The notes under the pieces: generated by a model
Told to the model about the DNA's origin: nothing
Database searches by the model: none
Seen by the model: the letters and a program-made list of their open reading frames with translations, nothing else
In this document: piece by piece, positions 1-8,523 of the stretch
How the letters are laid out: each line of letters begins with the position of its first letter
How positions within the stretch are numbered: position 1 is the stretch's first letter
Program-made: the position numbers and the translations under genes
NCBI GenBank assembly: GCA_035259205.1
Contig: DATFWO010000285.1
Location: forward strand, 12,771-76,770
DNA from: SG8-41 sp035259205
Lineage (GTDB): Bacteria; Pseudomonadota; Gammaproteobacteria; Burkholderiales; SG8-41
Length of the DNA stretch: 64,000 bases
Direction of reading: 5' to 3'

Positions 1-128
1 CGTCCAAATTTTTCGATGTTGCCCGACTGGTCTGGAACCGCGAGCACGCGCAGCGCGTGTTCGACGGCATGATGTCGCTCGAGGGCATCGACGACGTGCA
101 CGCTTTCTTTTCCAGAAACCCGATCTAG
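1..128 (+). CDS. 3' end of an unidentified protein gene (truncated by window edge)
   Basis: An open frame enters from the left edge and ends at TAG 126-128, giving a 41-residue tail that finishes GIDDVHAFFSRNPI. Only three bases separate it from the next start codon, so it is probably co-transcribed with the deacetylase-like gene. The tail carries no motif I can assign to a family. The reading frame is supported by its tight coupling to the next gene and by strong third-position GC. The function is unknown. Confidence 0.55.
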   Translation, partial: SKFFDVARLVWNREHAQRVFDGMMSLEGIDDVHAFFSRNPI

Positions 129-131
129 CGT

Positions 132-1025
132 ATGTCGCTCGAGCGGGACTTTGTCGGCTATGGAATGACCCCGCCGGCGGTGGCGTGGCCCGGCGGCGCG
201 CGCATCGCGGTGCAGGTGGCGGTGAACTACGAGGAGGGCGCCGAGTATTCGCTGCTGGACGGAGATGCCCATCGCGAGCCTACGGGTGACCTCGCATCGC
301 CCGTGCCGCTCGATCAGCGCGACCTGATGAACGAATCCTTCTTCGAATACGGCAGCCGCGTCGGCGTGTGGCGGCTCCTCGATCTGCTCGACAAGCAACA
401 GATCAAGGGCACCTTTCTTGCGTGCGGTCTCGCGCTCGAGCGCAATCCGCAGGTCGCGCGCGAGATCGTCCGCCGCGGCCACGAGCCTGCCGGTCACGGC
501 TACCGGTGGGAGGAGCATCACAAGATGAGCCGGGACGAGGAGCGCGAAGCGATACGCAAGGCGGTGGATTCCGTGAGCCGCACGACGGGGGAACGTCCGG
601 TGGGCTGGATGCCCCGCTACGGACCCAGCGTGAATACCCGGGAGTTGCTGGTCGAGGAAGGCGGCTTCGTCTACGACAGTTGCCATGCCATCAACGACGA
701 TCTGCCCTATCGCGCGACCGTCAACGGACGGCGCTGGCTGGTGGTCCCCTATGCCGGCGACGTCAACGACGGCCGCGCGTTTCGGGGCGGCGGGGGCGGA
801 CCGGACGACTTCTACAACGTCATGCGCTACACCTTCGACGTACTCTATGCGGAAGGCGCCGCGCGTCCCAAGATGATGACCGTGGCTCTGCACTGTCGCA
901 TTTCGGGGCGGCCGGCCTTTGCGCATGTGGTCGGCCGGTTCCTGACTTACGCGAGGCAGTTTCCGGACGTATGGTTCGCGCGCCGCATCGATATCGCCCG
1001 CTGGTGGCTCGAGCGGGGCTATTGA
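132..1025 (+). CDS. Polysaccharide deacetylase family protein, PuuE/allantoinase-like
   Basis: A 297-aa protein of the NodB-fold carbohydrate esterase 4 superfamily, closest in pattern to the PuuE group that hydrolyses cyclic amides such as allantoin. Visible hallmarks are the NYEEGAEYS block (about residues 32-40), GTFLACGLALERNP (93-106), HGYRWEEHH (122-130), which supplies the putative metal histidines, and GWMPRYGPSVNTRELL (158-173). The NodB TFDD motif is replaced, as in PuuE relatives. No signal peptide is seen, so a cytoplasmic location is expected. It starts 3 bp after the preceding stop and precedes two Bug solute-binding genes, which suggests catabolism of an imported amide. The substrate cannot be told from sequence. 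Confidence 0.85.
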   Translation: MSLERDFVGYGMTPPAVAWPGGARIAVQVAVNYEEGAEYSLLDGDAHREPTGDLASPVPLDQRDLMNESFFEYGSRVGVWRLLDLLDKQQIKGTFLACGLALERNPQVAREIVRRGHEPAGHGYRWEEHHKMSRDEEREAIRKAVDSVSRTTGERPVGWMPRYGPSVNTRELLVEEGGFVYDSCHAINDDLPYRATVNGRRWLVVPYAGDVNDGRAFRGGGGGPDDFYNVMRYTFDVLYAEGAARPKMMTVALHCRISGRPAFAHVVGRFLTYARQFPDVWFARRIDIARWWLERGY

Positions 1026-1077
1026 GGCGACCTATGGATGCACAGGGCTCCGTGCAAGGCGCGGGAAGGGTGACCGC

Positions 1078-2097
1078 ATGAGATCGCGTATGGCCACAGG
1101 CATGGCAGAGCGTCTGGGATCGGCGGCCGTGATCGGCCTCGCTTGTTTCGCGCAGACGCTGGAAACGGCAGCCGCCGGACCGGCGCCCGAACCCGCGGCC
1201 GGAGATTTTCCGAGCCGGCCGATTCGATTCGTGGAGGCTTTCGGCGCCGGCGGCACCACCGACTATCTTTCCCGGGTGGTCGGGCAGAAACTTACCGCGC
1301 GTTTCGGGCAGCAGGTCGTCGTTGACAATAGGCCCGGCGCCGGCGGCAATATCGGTGCGGAAATGGCGGCGAAGGCTACTCCGGACGGCTACACGCTTTT
1401 CATGGGAGTAGTTCCCATCCTGGCCGCCGCCGGCAGCCTTTATGGGCGGCTGGGCTACGACGTTCTGAAGGATTTCAGCGATATCGCCCTGGTCGTGTCC
1501 GGCAACTATGTCCTCGTGGCGGGGCCGTCGCTGCAGGCCCGCTCGGTCCAGGAACTGGTGGCGCTCGCCAAATCGAAGCCGCTGCGCTACGGCTCGGCGG
1601 GTATCGGGAGCACGCTTCATCTGGCGATGGCGATGCTGAACAGCATGGCGGGCCTGAACATGCTTCACGTGCCGTACAAAGGCGGCCCCCCGATGGTGAC
1701 GGCCCTTGCTGCCGGGGAAGTGGACGCGGGCGCGCCCAGCCTCACCTTGGCGCTGCCCTTGATCAAGGCCGGCCGGTTGACTCCGCTCGCGGTTACCAGC
1801 GCGCAGCGCGCCAGGGAATTTCCCAACCTTCCGACCATCGCGGAAGCCGGGGTTCCCGGCTACGATCTCACGCCGTGGTATGCAGCCTACGCGCCAGCGG
1901 GTACGCCGGCCGCGATCGTGAAGCTGCTGAACGCCGAGATCAACGCCATCTTGCGCATGCCCGACATCCAGACGGGTTTCGCGGTGCAGGGACTGGAAGC
2001 GGTCGGCGGTACGCCGGAGCAGGCGCGGCAGACCATGAGGGTGGAGGTCAAGAAATGGGCCAAAGTGATCAAGGAAGCAGGGATCAAGGCCGAGTAG
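1078..2097 (+). CDS. TctC/Bug tripartite tricarboxylate transporter substrate-binding protein (1 of 10)
   Basis: A 339-aa periplasmic solute-binding protein. The N-terminal signal region ends near ETAAAGPAP. The mature protein carries the Bug signature loop FGAGGTTDYLSR, then VVDNRPGAGGNIGAEMAAK, ATPDGYTLFMG, LHVPYKGG and a C-terminal KWAKVIKEAGIK helix. In characterised Bug proteins the first loop, with its conserved Asp, binds a ligand carboxylate. The start ATG has a GGGAAGG ribosome site just upstream. It is followed after 5 bp by a second Bug gene, but no TctA/TctB permease genes accompany them. Confidence 0.93.
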   Translation: MRSRMATGMAERLGSAAVIGLACFAQTLETAAAGPAPEPAAGDFPSRPIRFVEAFGAGGTTDYLSRVVGQKLTARFGQQVVVDNRPGAGGNIGAEMAAKATPDGYTLFMGVVPILAAAGSLYGRLGYDVLKDFSDIALVVSGNYVLVAGPSLQARSVQELVALAKSKPLRYGSAGIGSTLHLAMAMLNSMAGLNMLHVPYKGGPPMVTALAAGEVDAGAPSLTLALPLIKAGRLTPLAVTSAQRAREFPNLPTIAEAGVPGYDLTPWYAAYAPAGTPAAIVKLLNAEINAILRMPDIQTGFAVQGLEAVGGTPEQARQTMRVEVKKWAKVIKEAGIKAE

Positions 2098-2102
2098 GCC
2101 GA

Positions 2103-3083
2103 TTGCAGTCCCTCGTGGTGTGCGCGTTGCGCAGCACACCGCTGGTTGTGCTGGCGTCGTGGATTGCGGGTGTTCAGGCGCAGGACTATCCCGGCAAGCC
2201 GATCCGCTGGGTGATCCCCTATGCATCGGGTGGAGCCGCCGACATCACGGCGCGCATCATGGCGCCCCGCATGACGGAGTCTCTCGGCCAGCAAATCGTG
2301 GTCGACAACCGGCCGGGCGGGGCGACGATACCTGCCGTCGACGCGGTCGCAAAGTCCGCCCCCGACGGCTACACGTGGCTTATCGCCAACATTGCATTTG
2401 GGGCCAACCCGAGTCTCTTCCGCAAGCTGCCCTACGATCCCATCCGGGATTTCGTGGAGGTCAGCCAGCTCGCGGTCGTGCCGATGGTGCTGGTGGTTCA
2501 CCCATCGGTGCCGGTTCGCTCCCCCCAGGAATTGATCACGCTCGCCAAGGCGAAGCCCGGCGCGCTGAACTATGGTTCGGCGGGAAACGGCGGCGCCAAC
2601 CACCTGGCGACGGAGGTGTTTCGCAGCATGAGCGGGATCGACATCGTGCATGTGCCGTACAAGGCGATCGGCCAGGCCCTGTCCGATCTGCTGGGCGGGC
2701 AAATCTCGATGCTGTTCGGGACCGTCACGTCCGTCCATCCGTACATCAAGTCGGGCCGCCTGAAGGCGCTCTGCATCAGCAATATCCGGCCGAATCCTGC
2801 GCTGCCCGAGGTTGCGCCGTGCTCGGAGCGCGGCGTCGCCGGCTACAACGTCAACGAATGGCAGGTGCTGGTGGTTCCGGGGCGCACGCCGCCGGGGGTC
2901 GTGGAGCGCCTGCACAAGGAAGTGGTGAAAGCGCTGGCCGATCCCGACGTGAAGAACCGGCTCGCCGGGCTGGGCGCGGAGCCCGTCGGCAGCAGCCCGA
3001 GGGAAGCGGCAGACTTCGTGCGATCGGAGCTGGCGCGATGGGCGAAAATCGTCAAGGAAGCAGGAATTCAGCCGGTCGATTGA
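2103..3083 (+). CDS. TctC/Bug substrate-binding protein (2 of 10)
   Basis: A 326-aa Bug protein in tandem with the preceding one. No ATG lies near the start of homology. TTG at 2103 gives the right family length and a signal peptide ending GVQA before QDYPGKPIRW; GTG at 2115 or 2118 are alternatives. Family blocks are YASGGAADITAR, VVDNRPGG, APDGYTWLIA, VHVPYKAI and RWAKIVKEAGIQ. It is clearly diverged from its neighbour, so the pair is more likely two specificities than a fresh duplication. Translation is probably coupled to the upstream gene, since the stop at 2095-2097 is only 5 bp away. Confidence 0.88.
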   Translation: MQSLVVCALRSTPLVVLASWIAGVQAQDYPGKPIRWVIPYASGGAADITARIMAPRMTESLGQQIVVDNRPGGATIPAVDAVAKSAPDGYTWLIANIAFGANPSLFRKLPYDPIRDFVEVSQLAVVPMVLVVHPSVPVRSPQELITLAKAKPGALNYGSAGNGGANHLATEVFRSMSGIDIVHVPYKAIGQALSDLLGGQISMLFGTVTSVHPYIKSGRLKALCISNIRPNPALPEVAPCSERGVAGYNVNEWQVLVVPGRTPPGVVERLHKEVVKALADPDVKNRLAGLGAEPVGSSPREAADFVRSELARWAKIVKEAGIQPVD

Positions 3084-3160
3084 AGCGCGCTCGTGCAGCC
3101 CATCCGTAATTTTGAGCAACGGGCAGGAATAGCGGCACCGCGCGATCTGCAGGACTGCAT

Positions 3161-4189
3161 ATGAGATTCGGTCTCTTTGGCAGCGCACAGACGACCACCG
3201 GCGAGGGCGCCATGGGGCCCGGCCAGGGGTTCAGGGATTACGTCGAGTTCACGATCGAGGCGGAAGCCCTCGGATATCACAGTGCGTTTCTCGTCGAGCA
3301 TCACTTTACGGGCTGGAACCAGGTATCGGCGCCGCTCAATCTGCTCACGTGGGTTGCCGCGCGGACGACGACGTTGCGGGTCGGAACGGCGGTGATGGTG
3401 CTGCCCTGGCACAACCCCGTGCTCCTGGCCGAGCAGGCGGCAACCCTGGACCTGCTCTCGGGCGGGCGCCTGGACCTGGGAATAGGCAAGGGTTACCGCT
3501 ACAACGAGTTCAACGGATTTCGCATTCCCATGGAGGAAGCCGAGCCGCGCTTCGATGAGGCTCTCGACGTCATCATCAAGGCGTGGACCGCGACCGGCCG
3601 CTTCTCCCATCAGGGCCGGTACTGGCAGTTCGAAAATATCGCGGTGGAGCCGCCCCCGGCCCAGCAGCCGCATCCGCCGTTGTGGACGGCCGCCGGCAGT
3701 CCGGCGTCGATCCGGCGCGTCGCAGAGCGCCGCTGCAACCTCATGCTCGATCAGTTCGCGACGCCGCAGATCATCGGCGAGCGTATCGCCCTGTTCAGGA
3801 AGGAGCTCGAGGCGAGAGGGCGGCCGTTCGACCCGTTGACGGTCGCCGTCGCACGGGACGTCTACGTCGCCAAGGACCGGGCGGACAAGCTGGCGGCCCT
3901 GGAACGCAACGCGAAGTTTCGCCAGCGTACTGTCGAAGTGTCGCGAGTTCCGGGCCGGCTAGGCGGCTCGCACGTGCTCGCCTACGACCATACACCCGTG
4001 AGGAGCGAATCCGTCGCGTTGTATGGAACGCCCGACGAGATCATGGAGAAGCTCGAAGCACTGCGCGCCGTCGGAGTGAGCTACATCCTGGCCATCATCG
4101 GCGGCGGCTCGCGCGAAAGCCTGCGGCGCTTCGCCCGCGACGTCGCGCCGGCGTTCACGGGCGGCGAGCGTGCGACGGTGCGAAGCTGA
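3161..4189 (+). CDS. LLM-class flavin-dependent oxidoreductase (luciferase-like)
   Basis: A 342-aa member of the bacterial luciferase-like monooxygenase superfamily, which uses reduced FMN or F420 in a TIM barrel. Diagnostic stretches are FLVEHHF (about residue 44), the LPWHNPVLLAEQAATLDLL block, then SGGRLDLGIGKGYRYNEF, and PHPPLWTAAGSPASIRR in the second half. It follows two Bug genes after 77 bp and probably belongs to the same transcription unit, where it could oxidise an imported compound. Substrate and flavin cannot be decided from sequence. The ATG has an AGGA-type ribosome site. Confidence 0.9.
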   Translation: MRFGLFGSAQTTTGEGAMGPGQGFRDYVEFTIEAEALGYHSAFLVEHHFTGWNQVSAPLNLLTWVAARTTTLRVGTAVMVLPWHNPVLLAEQAATLDLLSGGRLDLGIGKGYRYNEFNGFRIPMEEAEPRFDEALDVIIKAWTATGRFSHQGRYWQFENIAVEPPPAQQPHPPLWTAAGSPASIRRVAERRCNLMLDQFATPQIIGERIALFRKELEARGRPFDPLTVAVARDVYVAKDRADKLAALERNAKFRQRTVEVSRVPGRLGGSHVLAYDHTPVRSESVALYGTPDEIMEKLEALRAVGVSYILAIIGGGSRESLRRFARDVAPAFTGGERATVRS

Positions 4190-4203
4190 GAATTCAAGCT
4201 CAA

Positions 4204-4317
4204 TTTCCAGCTGCAGATGAATGCGGATAAGCGCAGAGCTTAAAGTTCAGGTCAAGATCAATACGCAATTGGGTTCGACCTTATCTGCGTTTATCTGTGT
4301 GTATCTGCGGCTGGAAA
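4204..4317. repeat. Intergenic inverted repeat of family D (ATCTGCG/CGCAGAT words)
   Basis: Left arm TTTCCAGCTGCAGAT (4204-4218) pairs with ATCTGCGGCTGGAAA (4303-4317), 14 of 15 matches. Between them the words continue: GCGGATAAGCGCAG on the left and TTATCTGCGTTTATCTGTG on the right are also largely complementary. The transcript could fold into a long imperfect hairpin between the LLM gene and hisD. A second member of the family is at 23016-23042. Confidence 0.7.
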
Positions 4318-4395
4318 GCCGGTGGATTATTACCGGTGGCGCCTTTCGCGGCGACCGCATAAACTTTCAGCAGCCGCTACACCGGGAGCAAGCTA

Positions 4396-5709
4396 ATGGC
4401 TACCTTTCTGAAACGCCGCATCAATCAGGCGCAGTCTGACGCCGCCGACCTCGAAGTGCGCCAGACGGTCGAACGGATCATCGGCGATATCGGAAAGCGG
4501 GGCGATGCCGCCGTGCGCGAGTTGTCGGCGAAGTTCGATCGCTGGTCGCCGGTGAGCTTCCGCTTGACGCAGACGGAAATCGACAAGCTCGTGCGGGAAG
4601 TACCAGAAGGAACCCTGGCCGATATCCGCTTCGCACAGGAGCAGATCCGAACCTTCGCGCAGCATCAGAAGGACGCGCTGCGCGATCTGGAGGTGGAAAT
4701 CCGGCCGGGGGTGAAGCTCGGGCACAGGAACATCCCCGTGGAGAGCGTCGGGTGCTACGTGCCGGGAGGCCGCTATCCGATGGTCGCTTCGGCGCACATG
4801 AGCATCGTCACGGCTAGGGTGGCTGGCGTAAAGCGCGTAGTTGCATGCACCCCGCCCAACGCCGGCACGCCGCACGCGGAGACGATCGCGGCCATGGCGC
4901 TCGGCGGCGCCGACGAGATATATGTGCTGGGCGGGGTTCAGGCGGTTGCCGCGATGGCGCTCGGCACGGAAAGCATGCCTGCAGTGGACATGTTGGTCGG
5001 GCCCGGCAATGCCTACGTGGCGGAAGCCAAGCGGCAGCTCTTCGGCCGGGTGGGCATCGATCTTCTCGCCGGGCCGACGGAAATTCTGGTGATCGCAGAC
5101 GAGGGTGCCGACGTCGAAATGGTGGCGGTCGACCTTCTCGGGCAAGCCGAGCACGGTCCCACCAGCCCGGCCACTCTCATCACCACGTCGCGGGCGCTGG
5201 GCGAAGGTCTGCCGGCCGAGATCGATCGCCAGCTGAAGGCGCTGCCCACGGCCGATGTCGCGGGCGTGGCGTGGCGCGACTACGGCGAGATCATCGTCGT
5301 AGACACGCCCGAGGAGGCGGTCCGCGAGGCCGATCGCGTGGCTGCCGAGCACGTCGAAGTACTGACCCGTGATCCGCGCTGGTTCCTCGATCGCATGAAG
5401 AACTACGGCGCGGCGTTCCTCGGCCCGGAGACCAACGTCGCCTACGGCGACAAGGTTATCGGTACGAACCACACGCTGCCCACGCGTGGCGCGGCGCGCT
5501 ACACGGGAGGGCTGTGGGTCGGGAAGTTCATGAAGACCTGCACCTATCAGGAATGCACGCCGGAAGCGAGCGTGGAGATCGGTGACTACTGCTCGCGCCT
5601 GTGCGCGATCGAGCGTTTCTGGGGCCACAAGGAGCAGGCCGACCTGCGGCTGCGCCGCTACGGCGGCAGGGATGTCGGCCTGCACCGCACGAAGCCGGGA
5701 CGGGCATGA
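4396..5709 (+). CDS. hisD: Histidinol dehydrogenase family protein (HisD or catabolic HisD paralogue)
   Basis: A 437-aa zinc- and NAD-dependent dehydrogenase of the HisD family. All six residues used for catalysis or zinc binding in E. coli HisD have recognisable counterparts: Q250 and H253 in LLGQAEHGP, E318-H319 in AAEHVEV, D352 in GDKVIGTNHTLPT and H411 in FWGHKEQ. HisD normally oxidises L-histidinol to histidine. No other his gene is nearby, and the gene overlaps an SDR by 4 bp. A catabolic role, as in the HisD homologue HpsN (dihydroxypropanesulfonate dehydrogenase), is therefore at least as likely. The start is preceded by GGGAGC. Confidence 0.88.
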   Translation: MATFLKRRINQAQSDAADLEVRQTVERIIGDIGKRGDAAVRELSAKFDRWSPVSFRLTQTEIDKLVREVPEGTLADIRFAQEQIRTFAQHQKDALRDLEVEIRPGVKLGHRNIPVESVGCYVPGGRYPMVASAHMSIVTARVAGVKRVVACTPPNAGTPHAETIAAMALGGADEIYVLGGVQAVAAMALGTESMPAVDMLVGPGNAYVAEAKRQLFGRVGIDLLAGPTEILVIADEGADVEMVAVDLLGQAEHGPTSPATLITTSRALGEGLPAEIDRQLKALPTADVAGVAWRDYGEIIVVDTPEEAVREADRVAAEHVEVLTRDPRWFLDRMKNYGAAFLGPETNVAYGDKVIGTNHTLPTRGAARYTGGLWVGKFMKTCTYQECTPEASVEIGDYCSRLCAIERFWGHKEQADLRLRRYGGRDVGLHRTKPGRA

Positions 5710-6497
5710 GCGTTGCGGCTGCGCTGCCGGGCGTTTTGAGCGGCTGCCGACTGGATGGCCGCGTCGCACTGGTCACGGGAGCCGGACGCGGGCTGGGGCG
5801 GGCAGCGGCGGTCGGGCTGGCGCAGGCCGGAGCCGAGGTCTACCTCGTCAGCCGCACCTCGAGCGATCTCGAGCAGGCTGCCGATACGATACGCGCGGAC
5901 GGAGGCGCCGCAACTCCGCTGGTGTGCGATGTCACCGACGGTCGCCAGGTGCGCGATGCGCTCGCGCGGATGCGGCAGCTCGATATCCTGGTCAACAACG
6001 CCGGGGGCAATATCCCGGAGCCGTTCGTCGAGGTCACGGAGGAACGCCTCGATCGCGTGCTCAACCTCAACGTGCGCGCGGCATTTCTCGTGGCGCAGGC
6101 GGCGGCGCGCAAGATGCTCGAGGCGGCCGACCGCAGGGAGAGCGGCGGCGCGATCGTCAACGTTTCATCGCAGATGGGGCACGTCGGCGCCGCGGGACGC
6201 ACCGTCTACTGCATGACCAAGCACGCGCTCGAGGGCTTCACCAAGGCGCTCGCGGTCGAGCTCGCGCCGCACAACATCCGGGTGAATTCGATCGCGCCGA
6301 CGTTCATCGAAACGCCGATGACCGCGCCGTTCTTCGAGGAGCCGCGCTTTCGCGAGTGGGTGCTCAACCGCATCCCGCTCGGCAGGCTGGGCCGGCTGGA
6401 TGAAGTATCGGCGGCGGTCGCATTCCTCGTGTCTCCTGCTGCCTCCCTCATCACCGGCGCAAGCCTGTTGGTAGACGGGGGATGGACGGCACAGTAG
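5706..6497 (+). CDS. SDR family NAD(P)-dependent oxidoreductase
   Basis: A 263-aa classical short-chain dehydrogenase. The ATG overlaps the hisD stop in an ATGA junction, so the two are translationally coupled; the longer open frame beginning at 5601 lies inside hisD and is not the start. Motifs: TGAGRGLG nucleotide-binding turn (about residues 25-32), NNAG (about 95-98), catalytic Ser in NVSSQMG, YCMTK as the YxxxK pair, and the C-terminal ITGASLLVDGGW typical of FabG-like members. With the HisD-family enzyme it may oxidise a polyol or hydroxy-acid in two steps; this is inference. Confidence 0.9.
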   Translation: MSVAAALPGVLSGCRLDGRVALVTGAGRGLGRAAAVGLAQAGAEVYLVSRTSSDLEQAADTIRADGGAATPLVCDVTDGRQVRDALARMRQLDILVNNAGGNIPEPFVEVTEERLDRVLNLNVRAAFLVAQAAARKMLEAADRRESGGAIVNVSSQMGHVGAAGRTVYCMTKHALEGFTKALAVELAPHNIRVNSIAPTFIETPMTAPFFEEPRFREWVLNRIPLGRLGRLDEVSAAVAFLVSPAASLITGASLLVDGGWTAQ

Positions 6498-6783
6498 GGG
6501 CTGCGGAAGCGCCAGGACAGGTCCGGGCGACCACATTCTGAACCTGGACTGCCGCGCTGCCGGGCACACGTCGCAATTGCCGGCCGCAAGCTGGAAAATC
6601 CTGTTAAGCTCACTCCCCACACCGTCGCCCGTAGTTTCCACGAGGGAAACGCAATGTACCAGCCGCGGCGCAATACGAATGTGAGCAGTGTACTGGTTGG
6701 GTTGAAGGTAGTGGACCGGACACAGTACGAAGCAGGGACATCGTGCCCCGAGTCACGGGCCGCTTAACGACAGGAGAGATCAG

Positions 6784-8433
6784 ATGGCAACCGTCACCGG
6801 TAACGACCTCATGGCCGATTCGCTCAAGCGCATCGGCATCGAGAACTTCTTTTTCCTCATGGGCGGCCCCATGAACGATGCGCTGCCGCGCATCATGAAG
6901 AAAGGCATACGCGGCATCGACGTGCGCCACGAGCAGGCGGCGGCGATGGCGGCGCATGCCTACGCGCGCGTCAGGAACGTTCCAGGCTTGTGCATGGCGG
7001 CATCCGGCCCCGGCACCATCAACCTCACCACGGGAATCGCGAACGCGATGATTGATTGTGCGCCGGTGGTGGCCTTCGGCGGGGCGAGCCCGATCATCGG
7101 TTACGGCACGGGCGCGTTCCAGGAAATCGACCAGGTCGCGATCATGAAGCCCGTCACCAAGTGGGCCGACCGCGCCTACGAGCCGCGCCGCATTCCCGAG
7201 CTGATCGACCTCGCATTCCGGCAGTCGATATCCGGCAAGCCGGGGCCGGTCTATCTCGATTTTCCGCAGGACGTGCTCTACGGCGAGGTCGACGAGGAGA
7301 AGGTGCGGTGGCCCGATTTCTCCAAGACCCTGCAGCGCAGCAAGGCGCAGGGCGATCCCCGGCTCATCGATGAGGCGCTCAAGCTGCTGGAGAAAGCGCA
7401 GAAGCCGGTCGTCATTTCAGGCAGCGGTATCCTGTGGTCCGACGGCACTGAGCCCCTGCGCAAGTTCGTCGAGAAGAGCGGCATCCCGATCTACACCACG
7501 CCTCAGGGACGCGGCGTGCTGCCGGAGGACCATCCGCACGCGTTCCTCAACGCGCGCTCGACCGCCATGCGCGATGCCGATCTCATTCTCGTCGTCGGCA
7601 CCCGGTTGAACTACGTGTTTGGTCACCTGAAGCCGCCCCGCGTGTCCGCGACGGCGAAAGTCGTGCGCATCGATATCGACCCAGGCGAGATCAGCGGAAG
7701 CCAGCGCCTGGACGTCGGCATCGTCGGCGACGCAGGGACCGTCATGCAGCAGTTCATCGACGCGGCCGACGGCCGCATCAAGGATTCCCAGTTCGCCGAG
7801 TGGCGCAAGCACCTCGCCGAGGTCGAGGCGGCCAAGAAGCCCGAGTCGGAAAAGGCGATGTTCACCGAGAAGCTGCCGATCCACCCGCTGCGCCTGTGCA
7901 AGGAAGTCCGCGATTTCATGGACCGTGACGCGATCCTGTGCGTGGACGGCCAGGAAATCCTGAATTTCGGCCGCCAGTCGATCCCGACGTTCGTTCCCCG
8001 GCACCGCTTGAATTCCGGGCCGTTCGGCTGCATGGGCGTAGGCATGCCGTTTGGCGTCGGCGCCAAGGTGGCCAAGCCCGACAAGCAGGTGGTCGTGCTG
8101 CACGGCGACGGCTCGTTCGGCCTCAATGCGCTCGAGTTCGACACTGCTACGCGCCACAACATCCCGGTGATCGTCGTCATCAGCCTGAACGGCGGCTGGA
8201 CCGCAGATCCCAAGAAGGAGAAGCCCGGGCGTGACCTGGGCTACACGCGCTTCGACCTCATGGCGAAAGATTTCGGCGCCCACGGCGAGTACGTCGAGAA
8301 CCCGGACGACGTACGTCCGGCGCTCGACCGTGCAAAGAGCGCGATCAGGAATGGCAAGCCGGCGCTGGTCAACGTGGTGACCGACTGGACGGCAAGGGCG
8401 ACCACCGTCGCGTTCTCGAAGAGCATGACATAG
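6784..8433 (+). CDS. Thiamine-diphosphate-dependent enzyme, acetolactate synthase / oxalyl-CoA decarboxylase-like
   Basis: A 549-aa ThDP enzyme with the usual three domains. The catalytic glutamate is E50 in VRHEQAAAMAAHAYAR. The central domain contains GSGILWSDG, and the ThDP/Mg site begins with GDGSFGLNALEF near residue 441. The block FGCMGVGMPFGVGAKVA resembles the oxalyl-CoA decarboxylase and 2-hydroxyacyl-CoA lyase branch more than acetolactate synthase proper. The start has GGAGAG 8-12 bp upstream. A 286-bp gap separates it from the SDR gene, and I see no gene in it. The exact substrate is undetermined. Confidence 0.88.
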   Translation: MATVTGNDLMADSLKRIGIENFFFLMGGPMNDALPRIMKKGIRGIDVRHEQAAAMAAHAYARVRNVPGLCMAASGPGTINLTTGIANAMIDCAPVVAFGGASPIIGYGTGAFQEIDQVAIMKPVTKWADRAYEPRRIPELIDLAFRQSISGKPGPVYLDFPQDVLYGEVDEEKVRWPDFSKTLQRSKAQGDPRLIDEALKLLEKAQKPVVISGSGILWSDGTEPLRKFVEKSGIPIYTTPQGRGVLPEDHPHAFLNARSTAMRDADLILVVGTRLNYVFGHLKPPRVSATAKVVRIDIDPGEISGSQRLDVGIVGDAGTVMQQFIDAADGRIKDSQFAEWRKHLAEVEAAKKPESEKAMFTEKLPIHPLRLCKEVRDFMDRDAILCVDGQEILNFGRQSIPTFVPRHRLNSGPFGCMGVGMPFGVGAKVAKPDKQVVVLHGDGSFGLNALEFDTATRHNIPVIVVISLNGGWTADPKKEKPGRDLGYTRFDLMAKDFGAHGEYVENPDDVRPALDRAKSAIRNGKPALVNVVTDWTARATTVAFSKSMT

Positions 8434-8439
8434 CTAACG

Positions 8440-8471
8440 CGGTAAGCAGTAACCGGCGAGCGTGAGCGGTT
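8440..8471. repeat. Degenerate family A word array downstream of the ThDP gene
   Basis: Immediately after the stop codon the spacer reads in words such as GGTAAGCAGTAACCGGCGAGCG TGAGCGG, matching the (A/G)GTGA(A/G)C vocabulary of the larger arrays at 37431 and 17052. It is short and diverged, so the assignment is weaker than for those. Confidence 0.4.
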
Positions 8472-8523
8472 GGTCCGCCCACTGCCGAGCGCTTGTTCGC
8501 GTTTGAGTGCCTTCAAGGCTGAT

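Noticed and set aside
4262..4290. tRNA T-loop-like GGGTTCGACC
   Set aside because: It lies inside the family D hairpin and no acceptor, D or anticodon stem is present.
4393..5769. Long minus-strand frame opposite hisD
   Set aside because: hisD has all its catalytic residues on the + strand; the antisense frame is rich in His/Arg/Gly and has no family features, as usual for GC-rich shadows.
6498..6783. Small gene or sigma-70 promoter in the 286-bp gap before the ThDP gene
   Set aside because: No frame with a start and ribosome site stands out, and the best TTGCCG/GTTAAG pair has too long a spacer to claim.
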